A DNA stretch of 64,000 bases. Source: Cryobacterium arcticum. GTDB taxonomy: Bacteria > Actinomycetota > Actinomycetes > Actinomycetales > Microbacteriaceae. The stretch lies in NCBI RefSeq assembly GCF_001679725.1, contig NZ_CP016282.1:3782001-3846000 (forward strand), written 5' to 3'. This document shows, piece by piece, positions 46,367 through 53,779 of the stretch (positions within the stretch are counted from its first letter, which is position 1; every line of letters begins with the position of its first letter). Under the pieces are notes generated by a model, which saw only the letters and a list, made by a program, of their open reading frames with translations, was not told the origin of the DNA and searched no databases. A program made the position numbers and the translations under genes.

Positions 46367-46835
46367 CCTCCCCGACCGCGACAACCTCGACCGAGCCCGC
46401 GCTCTCCGGGAGGGGAACGGCGTCGGCGGCCGATGCGGCGGCAGGTCGCTCGACGGTTCGCTCGGCGGTTTCGGCCGCGCGGCTGAGCGAGGTGCGCATG
46501 AGCCGGGCAATGCTCGACTCCGGTTGCGGTTGCGGTTGTGGTTCCTGTCGCGGCTGAGGCTCAGGCTGCGTCATGGGGGCGGGCTGCTCTGCGAGCGCCT
46601 CGCGGATGATGCGGCGCGGGTCGTACTGACGCGGGTCGAGCTGTTTCCACTCTGCGATGTCGAAGTCGTCGCCGAGTTCCTGCTTGACCCGGGCCTTGGC
46701 GGCGTCGGTGCGCCCCCGCAGGCTCTGCACGAGCGCCGCCAGCTTGCCGGCATAGAGGGGCAGGCGGTCGGGGCCGAGGACGAAGACGGCGATCATCGCG
46801 ACGACGATGAGTTTCTCAAAGCTGAGGCCGAGCAT
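46350..46835 (-). CDS. tatB: Sec-independent translocase protein TatB
   Basis: A 161-residue single-span protein. The N-terminal helix (LSFEKLIVVAMIAVFVLGPDRLPLYAGKLA) is followed by an amphipathic helix and a long charged tail with a Pro-Gln repeat. The GPDRLP motif distinguishes TatB from TatA. It works with TatC as the receptor for folded twin-arginine precursors. It is the third gene of tatA-tatC-tatB. Confidence 0.9.
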   Translation of the reverse strand: MLGLSFEKLIVVAMIAVFVLGPDRLPLYAGKLAALVQSLRGRTDAAKARVKQELGDDFDIAEWKQLDPRQYDPRRIIREALAEQPAPMTQPEPQPRQEPQPQPQPESSIARLMRTSLSRAAETAERTVERPAAASAADAVPLPESAGSVEVVAVGEVSLVR

Positions 46836-46876
46836 GGGGTCTCCTTGTCTGGCGGGCGTGAGGGCGGTAGGAACGG

Positions 46877-47674
46877 TCAGGCTGTCACGGACGCGCGCGC
46901 TCCGGCAGCGAGTGCGGCAACCCGGCGGGCGGCCCGACGGTCATGGAGTAGGGCGATCCCGGCCGCGGCGGCGAAGAGCGCCGCCATGGGCACCGCGAGC
47001 AGGAACATCGACATGACATCGGCGGCCGGAGTAGCCAGGGCGCAGAACAGCACGATGGCCACCAGCACCACGCGCCAGCCGCGCACGATCGAGATGCCCG
47101 GCAGCACGCCCATGAAGTTCAGGAGCACCACGAACACCGGGAGCACGAACGCCACACCCACCGCGAGCACGAGCTTCATGACGAAGTCGAAGTAGTAGGA
47201 GGCCTCCAGGATGGTGCTGTCCGAGGTGGAGGCGAATCCGGCGAGCAGTTCCACGACGTGCGGGAATAGCCAGAACCCGGCGACGCATCCGGCCAGGAAC
47301 AGCGGGACGGCGGAAGCCACGAACCCGACGGTGTACCGCTTCTCCCGCCGGGTCAGGGCGGGTGCGAAGAAGGCGAAGAGCTGGTACAGCCATACCGGGC
47401 TGGCCAGCACGAGGCCGGCGTAAAGGGCGATCTTCACCTTGAGCTCGAAGGCGCCGCTGACGCTGCCGTAGTTGAGGGTGGCGTTACGCGACTCGGCCAG
47501 GGCCACGACGGGGCCGCGGAGCACGTCGAGGATCAGGTCGGAGAAGAGGTAGCCGGCGACCACGGCGACCGCGACCGCGATGGACGCGCGGAAGAGACGC
47601 GTGCGAGCCTCGATCAGATGCCCAGCGAGGGGCATCAGTCCCGGCTCGGTCGCCGGCGACGTCCGCACGCCCAT
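46877..47674 (-). CDS. tatC: Sec-independent translocase protein TatC
   Basis: A 265-residue six-helix membrane protein, the core receptor of the Tat pathway. The N-terminal PLAGHLIEARTRLFRAS is the signal-binding cytoplasmic region (H-L-E-R), and FAFFAPALTRREKRYTVGFV is the conserved central loop. The start (MGVRTSPATEP) lies 5 bp past the tatA stop. Confidence 0.93.
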   Translation of the reverse strand: MGVRTSPATEPGLMPLAGHLIEARTRLFRASIAVAVAVVAGYLFSDLILDVLRGPVVALAESRNATLNYGSVSGAFELKVKIALYAGLVLASPVWLYQLFAFFAPALTRREKRYTVGFVASAVPLFLAGCVAGFWLFPHVVELLAGFASTSDSTILEASYYFDFVMKLVLAVGVAFVLPVFVVLLNFMGVLPGISIVRGWRVVLVAIVLFCALATPAADVMSMFLLAVPMAALFAAAAGIALLHDRRAARRVAALAAGARASVTA

Positions 47675-47679
47675 CCCGA

Positions 47680-47919
47680 TCAGCGCCCGTCGATCGCGAC
47701 GACCGGCCGCGCCGCCGGTTCGCCGACGGGCTCGTCGGGCTCGACAGCCGTCTCGGCGTCGGCCGGTGTCTTGGCCTCGCGGATCTCTGTCTTGAAGATC
47801 TTCATCGACTGCCCGACACTCTTGGCCAGAGCGGGGAGCTTGGTCGAGCCGAAGAGCAGCAGGATGACGACGAGGATGATGATGGCGTGCCATCCGGTGA
47901 GGTTCTGGAGCAGTCCCAT
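47680..47919 (-). CDS. tatA: Sec-independent translocase protein TatA
   Basis: A 79-residue pore-forming subunit. The transmembrane helix WHAIIILVVILLLFGSTKLP, with FGSTKLP hinge, precedes amphipathic ALAKSVGQSMKIFKTEI. The ATG follows AAGGACCCCGAGCTC. It heads tatA-tatC-tatB, 36 bp downstream of the Tat-type dioxygenase gene, so the substrate and translocase may be co-transcribed. Confidence 0.93.
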   Translation of the reverse strand: MGLLQNLTGWHAIIILVVILLLFGSTKLPALAKSVGQSMKIFKTEIREAKTPADAETAVEPDEPVGEPAARPVVAIDGR

Positions 47920-47955
47920 GAGCTCGGGGTCCTTATCTAAGAGGTATCTGGTCGA

Positions 47956-48948
47956 TTACTGGCTGGGCGGGGTTCCGCCGCCGCCCGCGCCGCCGCTCGG
48001 CGGGGTGCCGCCACCACCGCCGCCGTCGGGCGAGGAGCCCGCGGTGGGTGTGGTGGTGGTGTCCACGCGGGCGGTGAGGTTGACGATGTAGCCGGAGGTG
48101 CTGTCGCCGGTCACGCTGGCGAGCTGGAGGGCCCCGCCGTCGTCACCGAAGACGTTGTCATTGTCGAGGGTGACCTGCGCGAGGTTCGCGGTCGATCCGG
48201 CGTAGGCGGCCAGCTCGTAGACGGTGCTGCTGATGTCTTCGGGCAGCGCCGCCTGCGACGTGGCGATGGCGTTGGCGGCATCCGAGATCGAGTCGATGTC
48301 CGGGTAGACCTCGAAGTGGATGTGCGGCCAGCGTCCCGTGTAACAGGCTGGGTAAATCGAGGTGAAGCTGACCTTCCCGTCGTTGTCGGCGACCTGCACG
48401 CCGCGCAGGTAGGTCTCGTCCTCGATGCCGTCGGAATACATCGAGTACCCACCGGCCGCGTCGCAGTGCCAGACGTACACCGCGGTGTCCGCGAAGGGGG
48501 CATCGTCGTTGTTCATGTCGAGCACCGTGAGGGTGAACGTCATGGGCACACCCTCGGCGGTCAGCCCGCCGCCGATGCTGGAGCGGATGTCGCTGCGCAC
48601 GATGCCGGATTCCTCGAGCACGTTCACCCCGTTGGAGCCGTCGCCCGGGTACGGGCCGGCCGTCTCATCGGGGATCTCGCCGGTGGCGGTCGTGGCGGTG
48701 CCCGTCGATGTGCCCGTCGCTGCGGCCGTCGAGGTGGAGCTGCTCCCGGAGGCATCCGTGGTGCAGGCCGCCAACGCCACGGCGCCCGCGCCGACACCGA
48801 TCAGGCTGAGGACATTGCGGCGGCTGATCAGGGTGCGAATGTCGAAGGCGACGCCATGGTCGACGACCTCGTCGTCGACGCGGTCGAGCAGGCGGCCCTC
48901 GTAGGCGGGGCCGTCCGGGGTTGATTCGGGTTCAGGGATGCGGCTCAT
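47956..48948 (-). CDS. Tat-exported intradiol ring-cleavage dioxygenase-like protein
   Basis: A 330-residue protein of the intradiol dioxygenase (protocatechuate 3,4-dioxygenase) fold. A 43-residue N-region leads to the twin-arginine signal SRRNVLSLIGVGAGAVALAAC, with a Cys fitting a lipobox. DETAGPYPGDG and the ferric ligands in YVWHCDAAGGYS and CYTGRWPHIHFEVYP (Tyr, His-x-His) are visible. The C-terminus is a Gly/Pro/Ser tail. The ATG follows GAGAGGCAGCC. It lies just upstream of tatA, tatC and tatB. A role in extracellular aromatic cleavage is likely but substrate is unknown. Confidence 0.85.
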   Translation of the reverse strand: MSRIPEPESTPDGPAYEGRLLDRVDDEVVDHGVAFDIRTLISRRNVLSLIGVGAGAVALAACTTDASGSSSTSTAAATGTSTGTATTATGEIPDETAGPYPGDGSNGVNVLEESGIVRSDIRSSIGGGLTAEGVPMTFTLTVLDMNNDDAPFADTAVYVWHCDAAGGYSMYSDGIEDETYLRGVQVADNDGKVSFTSIYPACYTGRWPHIHFEVYPDIDSISDAANAIATSQAALPEDISSTVYELAAYAGSTANLAQVTLDNDNVFGDDGGALQLASVTGDSTSGYIVNLTARVDTTTTPTAGSSPDGGGGGGTPPSGGAGGGGTPPSQ

Positions 48949-49067
48949 GGCTGCCTCTCGAATAGGTGGCGGTCGTTCTTGCGTGTCACCTATCCTGGGG
49001 ATCTGTCCAGGCAGCCTGCTATGGCCCGGCTATGCCTTTCCTATGGAGCGTGTCCGCGGAACAGTTG

Positions 49068-49128
49068 CGCGAAAGCGGCCGTGTGGTCGCCTCGGGTGTC
49101 CCCAAGTGACCACACGACCGCTTTCGCG
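49068..49128. repeat. Palindromic 61-bp intergenic element, copy 2
   Basis: Arms 49068-49088 and 49108-49128 pair at 20 of 21 positions (CGCGAAAGCGGCCGTGTGGTC with its complement). It is 53/61 identical to copy 1. It lies 35 bp past the metQ stop and 120 bp upstream of the dioxygenase start. Confidence 0.85.
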
Positions 49129-49162
49129 AGGTTCACAGCCGCATTCGCGGGATGTGCGCGGG

Positions 49163-50074
49163 TTATTTCGCGTCGATGGGGAGCAGGATGCCCTTCACGG
49201 TGGGGTCGGTGGCCAGGAACTCCTGCACCGCCGGGTCCTTGAAGGCGGCGACGAGGTTCTTGATGTTCTCGGTGTCGGCGAAGTCGCTGCCGATGGTGAG
49301 CTGGCCGGCGAACTCGTCGGGCGCGGCCGGGGCGAAGATCTGCTGCTCGATCGGGATGCTCGCGGCCAGGTAGTACTCGGTGTAGCCGGCCGCGAGGTCG
49401 AGGTCGGGCAGGGCGCGGGACTGCGCGGCGAAGTCGAGCAGGGTGAACTTCAGGTTCTTCGGGTTGGTGGCGATGTCGTCCTGGGTGGCGGTGCCGGCGG
49501 TGGTGCCGTCCTTCAACGTGATGAGTCCGGCCTCCTGCAGCAGCCACAGGCCCTGGGCCTCGTTGGCGGGATCGGAGTACAGCGACACGGTACCGCCGTC
49601 GGGCACCTGGTCGACGCTGGTGTACTTGTCGCTCCACAGCCCGAAGCCCCAGCGGAACACCGGGGTGGCGGCGGTTTCCTTGAAGTCGGGGTTGGACTCG
49701 AGAACCTGGCTGAGCCAGAGCTTGTGCTGGTAGACCGTGCCGGCTACCTCGCCCTCGCTCACGGCGCGGTTGATGGTGTTGCTGTCGGAGAGGCCCTTGA
49801 ACTTCACGGTGATGCCGTACTTGGGCGCGACCTCCTCGGCGACGAAGTTGACCAGTGCCTGCTCGGCGGCGTTGCCCTCGGCGGTGGCGACGATGAGGGT
49901 GGCGCCCTCGGTGGCGTTGGCGGAGGTGGGCGGGTTGAGCAGCGGGACGGTGATCGCCGCGGCGGCGCCGACGACCACGACGGCGATACCGGCGACCCAG
50001 GGCCAGCGGCGGCGCTTCTTGAGTGCGAAGCCGTGCGGCTCGGCGGCGGGCGTGGAGGAGGTGGGAGTAGACAT
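49163..50074 (-). CDS. metQ: MetQ/NlpA family substrate-binding protein, membrane anchored
   Basis: A 303-residue NlpA-type binding protein for methionine or a related sulfur compound. SIAAS-type family features include TLIVATAEGNAAEQALVNFV, FKGLSDSNTINRAVSEGEV and AGYTEYYLAASI. Instead of a lipobox it has a cytoplasmic KKRRR stretch and one helix (WVAGIAVVVVGAAAAITV), so it appears to be anchored by the helix or secreted. The start follows GAAGGAAACCCC. It is the last gene of the monooxygenase-metN-metI-metQ unit. Confidence 0.88.
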   Translation of the reverse strand: MSTPTSSTPAAEPHGFALKKRRRWPWVAGIAVVVVGAAAAITVPLLNPPTSANATEGATLIVATAEGNAAEQALVNFVAEEVAPKYGITVKFKGLSDSNTINRAVSEGEVAGTVYQHKLWLSQVLESNPDFKETAATPVFRWGFGLWSDKYTSVDQVPDGGTVSLYSDPANEAQGLWLLQEAGLITLKDGTTAGTATQDDIATNPKNLKFTLLDFAAQSRALPDLDLAAGYTEYYLAASIPIEQQIFAPAAPDEFAGQLTIGSDFADTENIKNLVAAFKDPAVQEFLATDPTVKGILLPIDAK

Positions 50075-50228
50075 GGGGTTTCCTTCGGAGTGGTCTGCGT
50101 GCTGTGCAGGGGTGCGGGGTGGGAAAACGGGTGAGAAAAGCGCGGGCGGGCGCGGGAAGCGCGCGCAGGCGAGTGCCGGCCCGCCGGGCGGGTCAGTCAG
50201 GTGAGAGGGGGCGGGTCGGGCCGGGCGC

Positions 50229-50321
50229 TCAGGAGATGCAGCAGGCCGGACAGGTCGCCCCGGGCATTCGGCGCGGCGAGACGGCGGGCATCCGCGTCGT
50301 CACGGCAGCCGGCCGGTTCAT
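50229..50321 (-). CDS. Cys-rich 30-residue ORF between metI and metQ
   Basis: An ORF starting at the ATGA overlap with the metI stop encodes 30 residues and ends in ATCPACCIS, with three Cys in the last seven residues. It is followed by about 155 bp of GC-rich, hairpin-prone sequence before metQ. Short Cys-rich ORFs act as cysteine-responsive attenuators in mycobacteria; this may be similar, or a chance ORF. Confidence 0.4.
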   Translation of the reverse strand: MNRPAAVTTRMPAVSPRRMPGATCPACCIS

Positions 50322-51082
50322 ACCAGGCTCGCTTCGCGGCGGGCGGCGCGAGGTGCGCGAGCCTCGGTGCGGGCGTGCGGGGTGGTCAGGCGCACCAGGC
50401 GGTCGCCGATCAGCTGCACCGACGCGACCGTCGCCACGAGGATCACGATCGTGGCGAGCATCACGGTGTTGTCGAAGCGCTGGTAGCCGTAGGTGACCGC
50501 GACGTAGCCGATGCCGCCGGCGCCGATGGTGCCGGCGATGGCGGAGTACTCGATCATGGCAATGGTGTTGATGGTGAGGCCGCCGATGATCGACGGCAGG
50601 GCCTCGCTGAGCTGGGCGGTGCGGATGATCTGCAACGGCGACGCCCCCGAGGCCTTGGCGACCCGCACCAGGGTGGGCGGCACACCGCGCAGGGAGTTCT
50701 CCACGATGCGGGTGAAGAACGCGATTCCGGCGATCGACATGGGCACGACGGCCGCCGCGATGCCGATGTTGGTGCCCGTGATGAACCGGGTGAACGGCAC
50801 GATCGCGGCCATCAGGATCAGGAACGGCAGCGAGCGCCCGATGCTCACGATCCAGCTGAGCGTGGTGTGCAGGGCGGGGTTCTCGAACAGGCCGCCGGGG
50901 GCGAGGTTGTGCACCAGGGCGCCGAGCGGGATGCCGACGAGCACGACGATCGCCATGACGATGCCCACCATGATCAGGGTGTCGAGCAGCGCGGGGAAGA
51001 CCAGCGCGGGGATCTCGGCCAGCGGGACGTTGTTGTTCAGGTGCACGCTGTTCAGGTGCACGACGCCGTTCAGGATGCTCAT
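50318..51082 (-). CDS. metI: Methionine ABC transporter permease
   Basis: A 254-residue MetI-type permease with five predicted helices. LRGVPPTLVRVAKASGASPLQII is the EAA-like coupling loop, and AMIEYSAIAGTIGAGGIGYVA is a MetI signature. The start overlaps the metN stop (ATGA). The first residues contain a direct repeat (VHLNSVHLNNN). Confidence 0.93.
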   Translation of the reverse strand: MSILNGVVHLNSVHLNNNVPLAEIPALVFPALLDTLIMVGIVMAIVVLVGIPLGALVHNLAPGGLFENPALHTTLSWIVSIGRSLPFLILMAAIVPFTRFITGTNIGIAAAVVPMSIAGIAFFTRIVENSLRGVPPTLVRVAKASGASPLQIIRTAQLSEALPSIIGGLTINTIAMIEYSAIAGTIGAGGIGYVAVTYGYQRFDNTVMLATIVILVATVASVQLIGDRLVRLTTPHARTEARAPRAARREASLV

Positions 51083-52101
51083 GCGACCTTCTCCAGGATC
51101 TCGGCCGGCCGGGACTCACCGGCTGGCTCCGGGCGGGCGTCGAGCCCCAGGCTGCGGGCCACCGTGATGAGGTGCTCGCGGTCGGCGCCGGTGACACCGA
51201 TGCTGGCGTGCCCCACCGTGGCGCCGTCGACGGTCTCGATGGAGGCGCCGAGCAGCGACACCGTGGTGCCGAGCTGGTCGGCGAGCCGGGTGAGCCAGTC
51301 GGCCGGCACGTGCGCGGAGGTGTAGCTGACGAACCATTCGGTGGCGTCGGCAGGAGCGCTCTCGTGCGCGCGCGCCGGGCGCAGCGCCCGGCCGAGCCCC
51401 GACGCTGGATTGCGCAGCAGCTCGACGATGCGGCCGCTTTCCACGATGCGACCGTGGTCGAGGCGCGCGACGGAGTCGGCGACCTGCAGCACGGTGTCCA
51501 TCTCGTGGGTGATGAAGAGGATCGACAGGCCCAGGTCGTCGCGGAGCTCCTTGAGCAGCGCCACGATCGACCGGGTGGAGTCGGGGTCGAGGCCCGAGGT
51601 GGCTTCGTCGCTGAGCAGCACACTGGGGCGCAGCGCCAGCGCGCGGGCGATGCCCACCCGCTGCCGCTGGCCGCCGGAGAGCTGGTGCGGGTAGTGCCCG
51701 GCCTTGTTCGAGAGCCCGACGCGGTCGAGCAGTTCGGCCACCCGGGCGCGGGTCTCCGCGGCGGTCACACCGAGGTACTCCAACGGCAGCGCCACGTTCG
51801 CAGCGGCGGTGCGCCGCGAGTAGAGGCCATCCGACTGGAAGATGGTGCCGATGCGGCGGCGCGCCACCCGCAGCTGCTTCTCGCTGAGCTGGGAGAGGTT
51901 CTCGCCGTTCACCAGCACCGACCCGCTGGTGGGACGCTCGAGCAGGTTGACGCACTGCGCCAGGGTGCTCTTGCCGGCCCCGCTCGGGCCGACGACGGCG
52001 AAGATCTCGCCGGCGTCGACGCTGAAGTCGAGGCGGTCGAGCACCACGGTTTGCGCGTCACCGTGGCCGTAGACCTTGGTCAGCTGTTCGAGGCTGATCA
52101 T
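51079..52101 (-). CDS. metN: Methionine ABC transporter ATPase
   Basis: A 340-residue ATPase with Walker A GPSGAGKST, signature LSGGQRQRVGIARAL, Walker B VLLSDEATSGLDPDSTRSI, and a C-terminal NIL domain (about residues 245-325) that senses methionine in MetN homologues. The start MISLEQLTKVYGHG follows AGGAGCCCCGC. It lies 37 bp after the monooxygenase gene. Confidence 0.93.
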   Translation of the reverse strand: MISLEQLTKVYGHGDAQTVVLDRLDFSVDAGEIFAVVGPSGAGKSTLAQCVNLLERPTSGSVLVNGENLSQLSEKQLRVARRRIGTIFQSDGLYSRRTAAANVALPLEYLGVTAAETRARVAELLDRVGLSNKAGHYPHQLSGGQRQRVGIARALALRPSVLLSDEATSGLDPDSTRSIVALLKELRDDLGLSILFITHEMDTVLQVADSVARLDHGRIVESGRIVELLRNPASGLGRALRPARAHESAPADATEWFVSYTSAHVPADWLTRLADQLGTTVSLLGASIETVDGATVGHASIGVTGADREHLITVARSLGLDARPEPAGESRPAEILEKVA

Positions 52102-52138
52102 GCGGGGCTCCTGTCGAGCGGATGGGTGGGCTGGCGAA

Positions 52139-53518
52139 TCAGACGACGGGCACGCCGACGCGGTAGTTCGCGCCGCGGTGCTCGTCGGGGAGGCGGTCGC
52201 CGCGGCCGTGCAGCTTCTGCCGCAGCGTGCCCTCGGTGTACTCGGTGGGGTACACGCCGCGTTTCTGCAGCTCGGGCACCACCCAGGTGACCACATCTTC
52301 GAAGGTGCCGGGCGTGATGGCGTAGGCCAGGTTGAACCCGTCCACATCCGTCTCGTCGGCCCACTCCTCGAGCTGGTCGGCGATCTCGCTGCCGGAGCCG
52401 ACGATGAACGGGCCGAGTCCGCCGATCGCGCCGGCGCGGGCGATGTCCCCTACCGTCCACTCGGAGCCGTCGTGGTTCGCGGCCTGGAAGTTGGCCACGG
52501 TGGACTGGATGGCGTTGCTCTTGACGTTGCCGATGGGCTCGTCGAGGGCGTAGCCGGAGAGATCCACGCCCATCCAGCCGGACATGAAGACCAGGGCGCC
52601 TTCTTCGCTGGCGTAGCTGAGGTAGTCGAGGTACTTGGCCTGGGCCTTCTCGCTGGTCTCGTCGGTGATGATCGTGAGCAACGTGTAGATCTTGGCCGAG
52701 TAGCGGTCGCGGCCGGCGGCCTCGAGGGCGTCGCGCAGCTTGGTGACGGTGTCCTTGAGCACATGCTTGGTCGACGCGGCCACGAAGATCGCCTCGGCGT
52801 TGCCCGCGGCGAACGCGATGCCGCGGCTGGAGGCGCCGGCCTGGTAGATCACGGGCGAGCGCTGGGGCGAGGGCTCGGAGAGGTGGATGCCGGGCACCTG
52901 GAAGTGCTTGCCGGAGTGGCCGATGGAGTGCACCTTGCTCGGGTCGGTGAAGACGCCGGTCTCGGTGTCGCGCACGACGGCGTCGTCCTCCCAGGAGCCC
53001 TCCCACAACTTGTAGAGCACCTCGAGGTACTCGTCGGCGTAGTCGTAGCGGTCGTCGTGCTCGAGCTGGTCGTCCTGGCCCATGTTGCGAGCGGCGGAGG
53101 GCAGGTACCCGGTGACGACGTTCCAGCCGACCCGTCCCTTGGTGAGGTGGTCGAGCGTGGACATGCGCCGGGCGAACGGGTACGGGTGCTCGTACGCGGT
53201 GCCGGCGGTGACGCCGAAGCCGAGGTGCTCGGTGACGTAGGCCATCGCGGGGATCACCAGCAGCGGGTCGGCGACGGGGATCTGCGCGCCGTTGCGGATC
53301 GCCGCCTCGTTGGTGCCGCCGTAGACGTCGTAGGTGCCCAGCACATCGGCGAGGAAGATGCCGTCGAAGCGGCCCTTCTCGAGCAGCTTGGCGAGTTCGG
53401 TCCAGTAGGCGAGGTCGGTGTAGCTCTGCGACCGGTCGTCGGGGTGGCGCCACAGGCCGGAGGACTGGTGGGCGACGCAGTTCATGTCGAAGGCGTTGAA
53501 GCGGATCTGTCTGGGCAT
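52139..53518 (-). CDS. LLM-class flavin-dependent monooxygenase (NtaA/SnaA/DszA family)
   Basis: A 459-residue FMNH2-dependent monooxygenase starting MPRQIRFNAFDMNCVAHQSS. The motif HLTKGRVGWNVVTGYLPSAARNMG is the family core. It needs a separate flavin reductase, not found nearby. Linkage to metN-metI-metQ suggests oxidation of an organosulfur compound imported by that transporter, providing sulfur or a sulfur amino acid. No ribosome site is clear; GAGCAT lies 6 nt before the ATG. Confidence 0.88.
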   Translation of the reverse strand: MPRQIRFNAFDMNCVAHQSSGLWRHPDDRSQSYTDLAYWTELAKLLEKGRFDGIFLADVLGTYDVYGGTNEAAIRNGAQIPVADPLLVIPAMAYVTEHLGFGVTAGTAYEHPYPFARRMSTLDHLTKGRVGWNVVTGYLPSAARNMGQDDQLEHDDRYDYADEYLEVLYKLWEGSWEDDAVVRDTETGVFTDPSKVHSIGHSGKHFQVPGIHLSEPSPQRSPVIYQAGASSRGIAFAAGNAEAIFVAASTKHVLKDTVTKLRDALEAAGRDRYSAKIYTLLTIITDETSEKAQAKYLDYLSYASEEGALVFMSGWMGVDLSGYALDEPIGNVKSNAIQSTVANFQAANHDGSEWTVGDIARAGAIGGLGPFIVGSGSEIADQLEEWADETDVDGFNLAYAITPGTFEDVVTWVVPELQKRGVYPTEYTEGTLRQKLHGRGDRLPDEHRGANYRVGVPVV

Positions 53519-53553
53519 GGACCTATGCTCACGTTTTCGCAGACCGGGCACAT
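53482..53553 (-). CDS. Candidate leaderless Cys-containing upstream ORF
   Basis: An ATG at 53553 opens a 23-codon ORF (MCPVCENVSIGPCPDRSAST...) that overlaps the monooxygenase start out of frame. TTTCAT (53565-53560) lies 6 nt upstream, the spacing of leaderless starts. Cys is at positions 2, 5 and 13. It may be an attenuating or coupling peptide, or chance. Confidence 0.3.
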   Translation of the reverse strand: MCPVCENVSIGPCPDRSASTPST

Positions 53554-53668
53554 CCCATCATGAAACACGGCGTCACACTGGGCGACACCGAAGCATCTGC
53601 ATTCCGGACCCGCTCTTGGGTGCGCGGATGCAAGATCCTTCGGTTTCGCTATCCCGACAGGCTTCAGA

Positions 53669-53707
53669 GGCACCTGCCTTTTTGCCCGGCCAGGTGCCAT
53701 ACTGGCC
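53669..53707 (+). promoter_or_regulatory. Two mutually exclusive hairpins upstream of the amine operon
   Basis: GGCACCTG (53669-53676) can pair with CAGGTGCC (53691-53698), or GGCCAG (53688-53693) with CTGGCC (53702-53707); the two share bases, so only one can form. They lie 73-111 nt before the aldehyde dehydrogenase start. Confidence 0.45.
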
Positions 53708-53779
53708 GAGAAATATCTTGCCTGCGGTGTTGCGGGAGACCGCGGCACCGACACGATTTCTCTGTCGATGAGGAGCACC

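Noticed and set aside
50229..51623. A 464-codon frame on the minus strand spanning metN and metI
   Set aside because: Most of it is a shifted frame over metN and metI with Arg/Pro-biased composition; only its last 31 codons, outside metI, are considered as a small ORF.
53519..53779. SAM or cobalamin riboswitch upstream of the monooxygenase-met operon
   Set aside because: I could not find the conserved core or helix order of known S-box or B12 elements; only simple hairpins are present.
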